DNA from: Dactylosporangium sucinum
GTDB taxonomy: Bacteria > Actinomycetota > Actinomycetes > Mycobacteriales > Micromonosporaceae
Assembly: GCF_014647515.1 (NCBI RefSeq)
Contig: NZ_BMPI01000002.1
Coordinates: forward strand, 47,451 to 111,450
Reading direction: 5' to 3'
DNA length: 64,000 nt
Position numbers and translations under genes: made by a program. A model generated the notes under the pieces. The model worked only from the letters and a program-made list of their open reading frames with translations. It was not told where the DNA came from and ran no database searches. Within the stretch, counting starts at the first letter, position 1. Every line of letters begins with the position of its first letter. Below are positions 41,042 to 49,596 of the stretch, piece by piece.

Positions 41042-41569
41042 TCAGCGGGCCGCGCCGTGGTACTTGATGCCGAGTGACGGGCGGGCCACCGCCGCGACCG
41101 GGGTGTCGGCGCCCTCGTGCCAGCCGAGGTACGCCTCCTTCGTGCCACCGACCCAGCCCCGGCCGACGCGGCGGGGGGTTGTGCCGGTCTCCATGCGCAC
41201 CGCGTACAGGTGGCCGCCGGACGCCGGGATCGCCCGCAGCTCCGCCACGTCGATCCACGGGAGGGTCTCCGCGCGGTCGCGCCACCGCAGGACGATGCCG
41301 CGGTCGGTGAGCTCGGTGCGGCCGGACAGCCACGGAAGCACGAACAGGGCGAACACCGCGGCCGCGACCAGGAGCGACACTGCCGCGAGCACGATCCACA
41401 GCCAGGCGAGCGTCTTCAGCCCCAGGTCCATCCAGGCGGGGCCGCCGCCGCTGAGGTAGCTGCCGGAGAACACGATGCCGGTCACCGCGAGGGCGACGAG
41501 CAGCGCGATCAGCGCGAAGACGAAGCCGTGGGTGCGCAGCAGGGCGCGGTCGCGGCGGAGGCGGACCAC
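41042..41569 (-). CDS. Two-helix membrane protein with a PH-like cytoplasmic domain
   Basis: A 175-residue protein with two transmembrane helices (about 15-37 and 52-78) and a C-terminal soluble beta-rich domain (about 85-175; GRTELTDRGIVLRWRDRAETLPWIDVAELRAI) resembling bacterial PH domains. Function unknown. GTG at 41569 is 2 bases from the stop of the YbaB gene, so it is translated with it. The set YbaB, small membrane protein and PH-like protein often accompanies secretion or envelope loci in this group, by recollection. Confidence 0.68.
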   Translation of the reverse strand: MVRLRRDRALLRTHGFVFALIALLVALAVTGIVFSGSYLSGGGPAWMDLGLKTLAWLWIVLAAVSLLVAAAVFALFVLPWLSGRTELTDRGIVLRWRDRAETLPWIDVAELRAIPASGGHLYAVRMETGTTPRRVGRGWVGGTKEAYLGWHEGADTPVAAVARPSLGIKYHGAAR

Positions 41570-41571
41570 GG

Positions 41572-41985
41572 TCAGAACCCACCCTGGCGGCGGAGCTTGT
41601 CGATCTCGGCCAGCGCGTCGTCGGCCGACATGCGGAACTTCTGCTCGGCCTCGGCCATCAGCTTGGTCGGGTCGGCCTTGCCGGTCAGGGCGTCCATGAC
41701 CTCGCCGCCGACCACCTCCTGCATCGCCGCCATCGTCTGCTGCTGGAGGTCCTCGATCGCGGCCCGGGCGGCGGCCAGCGTCGCCTCGCCGATTTCCTGC
41801 GACGACGAGCGCATCGCCCGCGGGTCGATGGTGATGGCCGACAGGCCGCCGTCGCCGCGGGCCTCGGCGGTCACCAGGCCGCCGAGCGCCTCGCCGCGGC
41901 CCACCATGGCGGCCGACCTCCGCTGGAAGTCCTCGACCGCGCGCATCTGCCGCAGCGCGTCCTCGACGATCCGGTCCGGATCCAT
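41572..41985 (-). CDS. YbaB/EbfC family DNA-binding protein
   Basis: A 137-residue nucleoid-associated-type protein. The YbaB core (about 15-100) has VTAEARGDGGLSAITIDPRAM and EEIGEATLAAARAAIEDL, the conserved strand and helix of the family, which dimerises and binds DNA; actinobacterial versions also occur in type VII secretion loci. The C-terminal extension (about 100-137, MAEAEQKFRMSADDALAEIDKL) is helical. A good RBS (GAGAGGAAG) precedes the ATG at 41985. Gaps of 22 and 2 bases connect it with both neighbours. Confidence 0.82.
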   Translation of the reverse strand: MDPDRIVEDALRQMRAVEDFQRRSAAMVGRGEALGGLVTAEARGDGGLSAITIDPRAMRSSSQEIGEATLAAARAAIEDLQQQTMAAMQEVVGGEVMDALTGKADPTKLMAEAEQKFRMSADDALAEIDKLRRQGGF

Positions 41986-42007
41986 GGTCACTTCCTCTCG
42001 TTCTCGG

Positions 42008-42511
42008 TCACGGGCCGGCCGGGGCCGGGAGCTCCTTCTTCGGCGCGACGTAGTCGCCGCTGCCGAGCGGCGAGTAGTCGATCTTGATCTGCTGGAAGTC
42101 GGCACCCTTGACGCCGCCCGGCTCGGAGCCGACGAACATCTTCAGCCCGAACCCGGCCATCAGGATCGCGGTGCCGCCGGCGGCGATCCCGGTCAGCACC
42201 TTCCCGGCGGCGCCGGCGACCATCGCGATGGCGGAGACGACCGCCTCGGCCGCGCTCTTGACCGCGGGGAAGGCCGGTGTCGCCATCGCCATGATGACGG
42301 CCACGACGCAGGCGGCGATGAAGGCGGCGGCGGTGACGGCCATGACGCAGAAGGCGAAGTAGGCGGCGGCGACGGCCTGCAGGGCGGTGCCGGTGCTGCC
42401 GAGCCCGACCATGAGGGCGAAGCGGAGCGCGCTGCTGATGAAGGGAGCGGCCCCCAGGGAGGTGCCGAGGGCGGCACGCAGCATCACGATGCCGAGGGAA
42501 CGGCCGTCCAC
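42008..42511 (-). CDS. Hypothetical membrane protein with long hydrophobic segment
   Basis: Not recognised. The 167-residue product is rich in Ala and Gly and has three or four hydrophobic stretches between about 10 and 122, then a soluble tail (about 125-167; GADFQQIKIDYSPLGSGDYVAPKK). The central VTAAAFIAACVVAVIMAMATPAF and the helix-breaking Gly suggest membrane insertion. It resembles proteins encoded beside YbaB and WXG100 genes, but there is no WXG motif here. GTG at 42511 is used; an ATG nine codons later is possible. It starts 29 bases after the polymerase gene and precedes YbaB. Confidence 0.62.
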   Translation of the reverse strand: MDGRSLGIVMLRAALGTSLGAAPFISSALRFALMVGLGSTGTALQAVAAAYFAFCVMAVTAAAFIAACVVAVIMAMATPAFPAVKSAAEAVVSAIAMVAGAAGKVLTGIAAGGTAILMAGFGLKMFVGSEPGGVKGADFQQIKIDYSPLGSGDYVAPKKELPAPAGP

Positions 42512-42540
42512 CCGGCGGTTCTACGCGCGGCGCCGGCGGC

Positions 42541-44358
42541 TCACGCGGGATCCGGACGGGCATCGGGGACCGCGGGCAGCACGCCGGTGTCGACCGGCGA
42601 CCGGTTGCCGGATGCGCCGAAGGCGCGGAGCACGACCGTGTCGTCGTCCCCTCCCGGTCCGCCGACCGCGGGAAAGACGACGGTGTCAGCCTCGGTGCCG
42701 GGCACGGCGGGCACGGCGGGCACGACCGGTGGTGGCGGGGCCGGGCGGTAGCCCCTGCCCGCGGCGTGCCGCCCCCTCGGCCGCGGTGACTCCTCGTCGG
42801 TCTCGTTCCAGCCGGCGGCGAGGATCCCGACGGCGACGCCCAGCAGCAGGGGCCACTGGCTGGACTCCGAGAAGTAGGGGAACGCCAGCAGGCAGATCGG
42901 CGTGATGAGCCCGAAGATCGCCGCCGCGCGGTGCAGTGCGGGGGCCCGCCGCCCGGCCAGGGTGCGCATGGCCAGGACCGCGGCGATGAGCAGGAACGCG
43001 GTCACGAGCAGCACGGCGCCGGGCCCGAAGCGCAGCCAGTCCTGCAGCCATTCGTTGTGCACGTACAGCACCGTGGTCTTGTCCGACGCCAGGCCGGGCA
43101 GCTGAGGGTGCTGCGGCCCGATCCCGGTCCAGAAGTTCTTGCGGACGTAGGACCATGCGACGCGGATGTCCTCGAAGTGCCCCTGGCTGGACTCGGCGGC
43201 CACGTTGTGGCCCTTGTCGCCCGTGTTCGCCTTGGGGGGAGCACTGCGCCTGGGGCCGGCGGTCGGGGTGGCCGGCGTGCCGGCCGACTCGGCCGCGCTC
43301 GGTGTGGGCGGGACGCTCCTGCGCGGAGTGGCGCCCTGCGTGGGCGCGGCCGTCGCCCCCGCCGGGGCGGCCGAAGAGGCGCCGAGCACCCGGCTGGTGA
43401 TGTCCGACCGCATCCCCGGCAGGACCAGGATGCAGACGACCAGCGCCACGGCGCTGACGGCGGCGCGGCGCGCGATGGCCGTCCACTCGCGGCAGAGCAC
43501 GACGGTGAACGCGAGGACGACGAACGTGGCGAGCCAGATGGTGAGCCGGAAACCGATCAGCACCAGGGCCAGCGACAGCCCCATGGCCAGCCCGGCCGGC
43601 CAGGTCACGCGCGCCCGGCCGACCAGCAGCGCGCCGAAGACCGCGGTCGCGACGGCGGGCAGCGCCGAGTCGTAGTACGTGAAGTACCGGCTCACCCGGT
43701 CGTCCGCGGCCTGCCCGGTGGCCACCGCGTAGACCGCGGCGATCACGAGGAGGCCCAGGCCGCTCACCGCCGCGATCTTGACGGCCCTGATCTCCTCGGG
43801 GAACTGCATGACGAGCAGTCCGATGACGACGCCCAGCGCGGCCACGGCGAAGTTGCGGCTGTTCTGGTTGGCGGCGGAGACGACGGACTGGCCGTAGACG
43901 ATCCCCAGCACGAAGGCGAGCAGCGCGAGCGCACCCAGGCAGCCGAGCAGCCACCAGGCGGTCCGGCTCGGCCGGAGCCGGCCGCCGCGGCGGTACAGGC
44001 GCAGGAGCGTGACGGCGACCGCCGAGGCGGCGAGGAAACTGATCGCCGGGACCTTGCCCTGGTAGTAGATCTGCGATCCCAGCATCGTCACGTAGTCGAA
44101 GCCCCGGCCCGACGGGGCCTCGCGTGCCGTGATCGCGAAGAACACAACGGTGGCCAGGGAGTACCGCCACGTGACGACCGGCAGCGCCAATGCCGCCAGC
44201 ACGGTGACGTAGTAGCTCGGCGACCAGATGCAGACGACGACGCCCAGGGCCAGTGCCGCGACGGCGCGCACCCAGAAGAGCGGCCCGAGGTCGGCCACGG
44301 GTCGGCTCGTCCCTGCACCGGTGCCTGGTGAGGGGTGCGCGGGCGCTGGATCGCTCAT
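42541..44358 (-). CDS. O-antigen ligase/polymerase-like membrane protein (Wzy type)
   Basis: A 605-residue polytopic protein with about ten to twelve helices in residues 25-490 and the Wzy_C-type external loop near 345-430 (FEDIRVAWSYVRKNFWTGIGPQHPQL, then VLYVHNEWLQDWLRFGP with the conserved HN). Such proteins join lipid-linked repeat units on the outer membrane face. A Pro/Ala/Thr-rich insert (about 305-365) and a disordered Pro-rich C-terminal tail (about 510-605) are unusual. It starts 5 bases after the beta-helix protein stop, within the exopolysaccharide array. Confidence 0.85.
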   Translation of the reverse strand: MSDPAPAHPSPGTGAGTSRPVADLGPLFWVRAVAALALGVVVCIWSPSYYVTVLAALALPVVTWRYSLATVVFFAITAREAPSGRGFDYVTMLGSQIYYQGKVPAISFLAASAVAVTLLRLYRRGGRLRPSRTAWWLLGCLGALALLAFVLGIVYGQSVVSAANQNSRNFAVAALGVVIGLLVMQFPEEIRAVKIAAVSGLGLLVIAAVYAVATGQAADDRVSRYFTYYDSALPAVATAVFGALLVGRARVTWPAGLAMGLSLALVLIGFRLTIWLATFVVLAFTVVLCREWTAIARRAAVSAVALVVCILVLPGMRSDITSRVLGASSAAPAGATAAPTQGATPRRSVPPTPSAAESAGTPATPTAGPRRSAPPKANTGDKGHNVAAESSQGHFEDIRVAWSYVRKNFWTGIGPQHPQLPGLASDKTTVLYVHNEWLQDWLRFGPGAVLLVTAFLLIAAVLAMRTLAGRRAPALHRAAAIFGLITPICLLAFPYFSESSQWPLLLGVAVGILAAGWNETDEESPRPRGRHAAGRGYRPAPPPPVVPAVPAVPGTEADTVVFPAVGGPGGDDDTVVLRAFGASGNRSPVDTGVLPAVPDARPDPA

Positions 44359-44363
44359 GATCG

Positions 44364-45743
44364 TCAGGGCTCCGTCGCCATCACCTGCACCGCTCCGCCC
44401 GGGAACAGTGCGCACAATTGGGTCCGGCCGCCCACCTTGCGGGCGAAGACGCGGACCGCGTCCGCCGCCGGAGCCGGCGGCGTCGCCTGCACCCGCAGGT
44501 CGAACGCCGGCCGGATCACCAGGTTCTTCCGGTCGCCGAGGCCGGTGGTCAGCTCGACCTGGGTGGTGGGGTCCGGCGTGCCGATCCACCCGAGGCCCGT
44601 GCCCGGGACGGGAACTCCCTGCTTGTCCTTGACGCCGGGCTGCCAGAACAGCGCCCGGATGCTCGACGAGCCGCGCTCACCGCCGAAGTCGACGGCGGCG
44701 GTCGCGCAGTTCATGACCTTGGTGTCGATCATGGTGCCGGTCGGCTCGTCCGGCTTCGGCCCGGCCACGAGCTGGATGCCGACCTCGCGACCGGGTCCGG
44801 CGTGGTTGTAGCCGAGGACCGTCCCGCCGATCCAGCGGCAGCCGCTGCGGGAGATGCGCACGCCTATGCCACCGTTGAGGTCGGCGTAGCAGTTCATGCA
44901 GCTGACGTGCGCGGCGGCGAGGTCGAAGGCGATGTTCTGGTCGAGGCCCCAGGCGTGGCAGTTCACCATCAGCGTCCCGGGGCTGTTGCCGGCGATCCGG
45001 AAGCCGGAGTCGCGGTTCTGGAACGTCAGGCAGTTGAGGAACATCGAGTCGTGCGGTCCCGTGAAGTTGATGCCGTGACCGTCGTTGTCGTGCGACCGGA
45101 TCCCCGACAGCCGCGCCTCCATCTGGTGCGAGGGGGCCGGCAGGGCGCTGGAGGTCCCCCACTCGCTGTAGATGCCGTCGTTGCGGCAGTTGAAGACGAT
45201 GACGTCGCTGATCTCGTACGCGTAGCTGTACAGCCGCATGCCGTAGCCGCCGTTGGGGTTCTGGTCCTTGTTCCCGTCGAGCGTGAGGTCGCGGACGCTG
45301 AACAGGGTCGTCCCGTCGGCCGAGTCGGTGCCGGTCAGCTTGTCGAAGCCGGGGGACTCGAGGATGGCGGTGTTCGCTGCGGGCCAGAGCTTGAGCACCG
45401 TGGCGTCGCCACCGGAACCGCGCAGGTGGATCCGCGAGTGCAGGGTCAGCCGACGCGTCAGGTACGTCCCGGGCGGGAGCAGGACGATGCCGCCGGTCTC
45501 ACGCGCGGCGTCGATCGCCGCCTGGAGCTTCTCCGTGTCGTCGGCCTTGCCGTCCCCGGCGGCGCCGAAGTCGCGGACGTTGAACGCCGCCTCGCCGGCC
45601 CGGCCTTCCGGGGAACCGCCCCAACCGGCGATCACACCCGCCGCGGTGGCCCCCGCGCCCGCCGCCAGCGCCCCACCCGTCAGCGCCGCGCGGCGGGAGA
45701 CGACCCGTGCCGCCGGCTGCATGTCCGGATAGTCGTCGATCAT
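44364..45743 (-). CDS. Tat-exported right-handed beta-helix (pectate-lyase-like) protein
   Basis: A 459-residue protein with a twin-arginine signal (VVSRRAALTGGALAAGAGATAAG, about 13-36) and then the N-terminal cap of the pectate lyase 3 superfamily, FNVRDFGAAGDGKADDTEKLQAAIDAA (about 54-80). The rest (about 90-370) consists of beta-helix coils with Asn ladders (FNCRNDGIYS, NFTGPHDSMFLNCLTFQNRDSGFRI), and a small C-terminal domain. Proteins of this sort act as polysaccharide lyases, epimerases or structural binders. ATG at 45743 is chosen for AGGAG before it. Inside an exopolysaccharide operon it may edit or cut the polymer during export. No catalytic residue set can be assigned with certainty. 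Confidence 0.83.
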   Translation of the reverse strand: MIDDYPDMQPAARVVSRRAALTGGALAAGAGATAAGVIAGWGGSPEGRAGEAAFNVRDFGAAGDGKADDTEKLQAAIDAARETGGIVLLPPGTYLTRRLTLHSRIHLRGSGGDATVLKLWPAANTAILESPGFDKLTGTDSADGTTLFSVRDLTLDGNKDQNPNGGYGMRLYSYAYEISDVIVFNCRNDGIYSEWGTSSALPAPSHQMEARLSGIRSHDNDGHGINFTGPHDSMFLNCLTFQNRDSGFRIAGNSPGTLMVNCHAWGLDQNIAFDLAAAHVSCMNCYADLNGGIGVRISRSGCRWIGGTVLGYNHAGPGREVGIQLVAGPKPDEPTGTMIDTKVMNCATAAVDFGGERGSSSIRALFWQPGVKDKQGVPVPGTGLGWIGTPDPTTQVELTTGLGDRKNLVIRPAFDLRVQATPPAPAADAVRVFARKVGGRTQLCALFPGGAVQVMATEP

Positions 45744-45831
45744 GCGGTCTCCTGGTGCGACCCGCGCGGGCCGGCGAAGCAAGCGGCGCAACAGCGGGTC
45801 GAACAGCACGGTCCGCGGACGAGCCAGGATT

Positions 45832-47151
45832 TTATCGAGCATGTCTGCCTGCGCGCCGCTTCGGTGCGATGACCGTGCTGATCCGGGAGATGAGTTGATC
45901 CTGGATCCGGACGACGTCGTCCCGGTACAGCATCGTAAGCATGCGCACAGTGTGCGCGCTGCCCGACCGGCGCAGGGCGGCGGCGGCGATCACGACCGAT
46001 ACGCCGTAGCCACCGAGGCTGGCCAGCGCCGCGCCGACGGCGCCGAGGGAGGCGAGCGCGAAGAGGAGCACGACGCCGCACGCCGAACCGACCACGAGCG
46101 CGATCGAGGACCAGCCGGCCTTGCCGTTGCCCAGCAGTACCGCCGTGAACAGCGTCATGTTCGTGTAGAGGATGGTCGCCAGGCACAGGATCACGGTCGG
46201 CGTCACCGCGGGGGCGAAGGCCCCGCCGAAGACGAACGGCACCGCGAACGGCGCGACGAGCGCCAGGAAGCCGCAGGCGAACACCGACGTCGCGACGGCC
46301 AGCCGGGCGACCTGGGTCGCGCTGCGCGGCTCGGTGGTGTCGGGCTTGCCGAGCAGGACGGTGCGGGCCGCGGTCGCGATGACCATCGGGATCTCCGCGA
46401 CGCTGACCGCGACCGCGTAGTAGCCGAGCTCCTTCGCGCCGATGACCGGCAGGCCGACGATCTGGTCGAGGCGCGCGCTGGAGACGGCGGCGAGCGAACC
46501 GGGCAGGCAGGCCATGGCGTAGGTGAACAGCGACCGGCTCGGGATCGCCGCCGGCGGCGGGCCGTCCTCGTCGGGCACCGTCCGCAGCCGCTGCAGGCCG
46601 GCCACCACGCCGACCACGGCGGTGATCACGAAGAGCAGCGCGGCCCAGAACGCGTCGAGGTCGAACGCGAGGCAGGCGAAGATGACGATCCCGGTGCGGG
46701 CCAACGCCGGCAGCACCTTGACCAGGTTCACGCCGTGGATGTCGGAGGCGCCCGTGAGCCCGCCGATGAACAGGTTCGACACGACGTGCAGCGGGGCCAG
46801 CACGACGAGGATGAGGAACAGCCGGTAGTGGTCGGCGTCGTCGGCGAAGACGAACATGCCGAGCGCGCCGAGCAGCACGATGCTGAGCACGCCGAGCGGC
46901 ACCGACGCGATGAGGCTCACCTTGGCCGCGGCCCGGCGGCCGAGGCTGCCGTTGCGCACGTGGAAGCTCAGCGCGTCCTGCAGGCCGAACGTGCCGAGCC
47001 AGCCGTAGACGACGATGGGCAGGGTCAGCGCCGCGTAGAGGCCGCGGTTCTCCGGGCCGAGCTCGCGCGACAGGAACGGGCTGACGAGCAGGCCGCTGAT
47101 CGGGATCAGCAGGTTGGCGAAGGACGCGATGGCCAGTTTTCTCGTCGACAT
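45832..47151 (-). CDS. Polysaccharide flippase (Wzx/MOP superfamily)
   Basis: A 439-residue membrane protein with about twelve to fourteen helices. It starts SIASFANLLIPISGLLVSPFLSREL-like (here ASFANLLIPISGLLVSPFLSR in part), the usual N-terminus of Wzx proteins, and lacks long soluble loops. It would flip lipid-linked repeat units across the membrane to the polymerase encoded downstream. The ATG overlaps the stop of the GT4 gene before it by one base. It ends 88 bases before the beta-helix gene start; that gap has no obvious terminator. Confidence 0.87.
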   Translation of the reverse strand: MSTRKLAIASFANLLIPISGLLVSPFLSRELGPENRGLYAALTLPIVVYGWLGTFGLQDALSFHVRNGSLGRRAAAKVSLIASVPLGVLSIVLLGALGMFVFADDADHYRLFLILVVLAPLHVVSNLFIGGLTGASDIHGVNLVKVLPALARTGIVIFACLAFDLDAFWAALLFVITAVVGVVAGLQRLRTVPDEDGPPPAAIPSRSLFTYAMACLPGSLAAVSSARLDQIVGLPVIGAKELGYYAVAVSVAEIPMVIATAARTVLLGKPDTTEPRSATQVARLAVATSVFACGFLALVAPFAVPFVFGGAFAPAVTPTVILCLATILYTNMTLFTAVLLGNGKAGWSSIALVVGSACGVVLLFALASLGAVGAALASLGGYGVSVVIAAAALRRSGSAHTVRMLTMLYRDDVVRIQDQLISRISTVIAPKRRAGRHAR

Positions 47152-48347
47152 CAGCGCTGCCCGAGATAGCCGGTCGCGCCGAGCGACCCGATGAGGCGCT
47201 CGGCGAAGTACTCCTCGGAGAACTGCTGCCGGACCAGGCGGAGCGCCTCGCCGGCCATCTTGTCGAGGTCCTCCGCGGTCGCCGACACGAGCTCGTGGGC
47301 GAGCCCGGCCGGCGTGTCGGCCAGCCGCACGGCCCCGTTCGACGGGACGCCCTCCGCGCCGACCAGCGTGGCGAAGACCGGCACCGAGTGGGCCAGCAGC
47401 GTCAGCGTCTTGAGCTTGACGCCGGCGCCGCTCCACAGCGGCACGACGGCGGCCCGGGCTGTGGCCAGGACCGGGCGCAGGTCCTCGACGAAGCCGAGCA
47501 CCTCGACCCCGTCGTGGCGGGCGAGCTCGTCCCGGACGGCGTCGGTGAGCCCGGAGCCGATGAGGCTCAAGGTGTACCCCGAACGCCGGGCGACCGGCCA
47601 GCCCTCGTCGAGGAACCGGCGCAGCCCGAGCAGGTTGGGCCGGTAGGAGAAGCTGCTGAGCCACACGAGGTGCCCGGGCCGCGGCGCCGGGGTGTGGCCG
47701 CTGGGCACGGTGACGCAGCTGGGCAGGGTGAAGTCGGCCGGCCGGTGGTAGTGCTCGGCCAGCCGCGCGGACTCCGCGTCGCTCGTCACCGACACGGTGC
47801 TGCAGCGCCGGAGGGCCTCGGCCTCGAAGCGGGCGGAGGCGCGGGCCAGGAACTGCGCCCGCAGCCGGTGCGCCCGGCTCGGTGCCTCGTCGACGTCCTG
47901 CCGGGTGCTCGCCGCGAGCACGTTGGCCTTGTCCCAGTGCCAGCGCAGCGTGGTGTCGCGGAAGTACGCGCCGGCCGCCTCGCCGATCGCGAGCGCCGCG
48001 CCGGTGCTGCGGGCGAGCCGTTCGTGCAGGCCCTCGCTGTACCGCGTGCGCACCCACGGCGGCATGCCCTCCAGCGACGCCTCGGGGAACCGGCCGAGCG
48101 GGCCGAGGCGATTCAGCCGGTACGGCGTCGCGGGGAAGTCGGCCACGGTCACCCCGGGCAGCATCCGCCGCAGCTCGTCGACCAGCGCGGTGGTGGTGTC
48201 GTGGCGCCGCACGACGAGCAGCGTATAGGGCCGGGAACGGGCGATCGCGCGAAGGATCATGAGCACCCGCACCGGGTCGCCACGGTCCTGCGGCAGCGGG
48301 AAGAAGGTCGACACGACGGTGAGGTTCGTCGACGCACCCGGGTTCAT
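47151..48347 (-). CDS. Glycosyltransferase family 4 protein
   Basis: A 398-residue GT-B enzyme. The N-lobe begins LTVVSTFFPLPQDRGDPVRV; the C-lobe has HLVWLSSFSYRPNLLGLRRFL and the nucleotide-sugar region VVPLWSGAGVKLKTLTLLAHSVPV near 315-340 with a Gly-rich loop and basic residue. It retains the sugar configuration. The donor and acceptor are unknown. Its ATG at 48347 overlaps the stop of the previous GT4 gene by 4 bases. Confidence 0.85.
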   Translation of the reverse strand: MNPGASTNLTVVSTFFPLPQDRGDPVRVLMILRAIARSRPYTLLVVRRHDTTTALVDELRRMLPGVTVADFPATPYRLNRLGPLGRFPEASLEGMPPWVRTRYSEGLHERLARSTGAALAIGEAAGAYFRDTTLRWHWDKANVLAASTRQDVDEAPSRAHRLRAQFLARASARFEAEALRRCSTVSVTSDAESARLAEHYHRPADFTLPSCVTVPSGHTPAPRPGHLVWLSSFSYRPNLLGLRRFLDEGWPVARRSGYTLSLIGSGLTDAVRDELARHDGVEVLGFVEDLRPVLATARAAVVPLWSGAGVKLKTLTLLAHSVPVFATLVGAEGVPSNGAVRLADTPAGLAHELVSATAEDLDKMAGEALRLVRQQFSEEYFAERLIGSLGATGYLGQR

Positions 48348-49516
48348 CGGCGCACCCCTGTCTCGACCAGCGCGTTCCAGGTGCCGAGCAGCCGCTGCGC
48401 CTGCAGGCCGGGGGCGAACTCCGAGCGGATCCGCGCGCGCAGCGCCGCGGACCGGCGCCACGCCTCGTCGGGCGCCCCGGCGGCGTGCGCGATGGCGGCG
48501 GCGAGCGCGGCGGCGTCGTTCGGCGGCACCAGCCAGCCGGCGTCGCCGGTGACCAGCTCCGGGATGCCGGAGACCGCGGTGGTGACCACCGGCACGCCGC
48601 GGGCGGCCGCCTCCATGAGGACCACGGGGATGCCGTCGACGTCGCCGTTGGCGGCCGGCCGGCAGGGCAGCACCGCGAGGTCGGCGCCGGCGAGCGCGCG
48701 CATCGCCACGTCGTGGGCGGCGGCACCGTGCAGCATTACGCTGCCGGACAGCGCGGGGTCGGCCGCGACGGCCTGTCGCAGCCGCTCGCCCTCGGGGCCG
48801 TCGCCGTAGACGTCGTACCGCACCGGGTGCCCGGCCGCGACGAGCCGGGCGACGGCCGCGACCGCGGTGTCGATGCCCTTCTTCTCGATGAGCCGCGCGA
48901 TCGTGACGATCCGCAGCGGCCCGGGTGCGCGGTGTGCCGGAGGGTCGGTGAACGTGCCGTCGAACGCGGCCCGCACGACGCTGTGCGACACGCGCGACAG
49001 GTCGACGCCCTTCTCCCGCAGCTGCGTGGCCGCCGCGGACGAGATGACGAACAGGTGGCTGAGCGCGGCCACGCGCCGGTCGAGCGCCCCCGGGTTGCCG
49101 TCGAGCAGGAAGTCGGCGGCGTGCGCGAGCGCGGTCACCGGCACGCCGAGCCGCTCCGCGACGAGCACCGCGACGGCGGTGGGCAGGTTGACGAAGTGGG
49201 TGTGCACGACGTCGGGCCGGAACGCGGCGACGTCCCGCTCCAGCGCGGTCGCGTAGGCGCTCGCGAGCAGGGCCCGCGCGCCGTACGAGGCGCCGAGCCG
49301 GCCGACCTGCCCCGGCACCCGGCCGGGGTGGTCGAGCAGGCTGCGCAGCGCGCTGACCGCCTCGGCCCGGCGTCCCCGGGGCCGGTCACGGGCGAAGAAC
49401 GGCGCCACCTCGGCGCCCGCGGCGCGCACGGCGTTGATCTCCGACCAGATGAAGGTCTCGCTGTACGTCGGCTCTCGCAACAGCACGTACGCCACGCGCA
49501 GTGGGCGACTGGCCAT
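48344..49516 (-). CDS. Glycosyltransferase family 4 protein
   Basis: A 390-residue GT-B enzyme. LRVAYVLLREPTYSETFIWSEI at the start and VVHTHFVN (about 105) form the acceptor lobe; IVTIARLIEKKGIDTAVAAVA (about 205) and the EX7E-type region PCRPAANGDVDGIPVVLMEAAA (about 290-310) form the donor site. Close to colanic-acid type WcaC/WcaL transferases in layout. GGAGGG from the 17-base element lies before the ATG at 49516. The 80-base gap before it contains a pair of CCGGAGC elements. Confidence 0.88.
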   Translation of the reverse strand: MASRPLRVAYVLLREPTYSETFIWSEINAVRAAGAEVAPFFARDRPRGRRAEAVSALRSLLDHPGRVPGQVGRLGASYGARALLASAYATALERDVAAFRPDVVHTHFVNLPTAVAVLVAERLGVPVTALAHAADFLLDGNPGALDRRVAALSHLFVISSAAATQLREKGVDLSRVSHSVVRAAFDGTFTDPPAHRAPGPLRIVTIARLIEKKGIDTAVAAVARLVAAGHPVRYDVYGDGPEGERLRQAVAADPALSGSVMLHGAAAHDVAMRALAGADLAVLPCRPAANGDVDGIPVVLMEAAARGVPVVTTAVSGIPELVTGDAGWLVPPNDAAALAAAIAHAAGAPDEAWRRSAALRARIRSEFAPGLQAQRLLGTWNALVETGVRR

Positions 49517-49520
49517 CCGC

Positions 49521-49591
49521 CCTCCGCTGTGCTCCGGCCGCCCGATCTCCGGGCTGAACCCGTGGCGACCGACCCCTGCGCTCCGCTCCGG
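49521..49591 (-). repeat. Second pair of 17-base CCGGAGC elements
   Basis: On the coding strand, copies at 49575-49591 and 49521-49537 match CCGGAGCRNAGCGNAGG. As at 21695-21766, one copy lies just after a stop codon and the other supplies the RBS of the next gene. Confidence 0.6.
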
Positions 49592-49596
49592 ACCGG

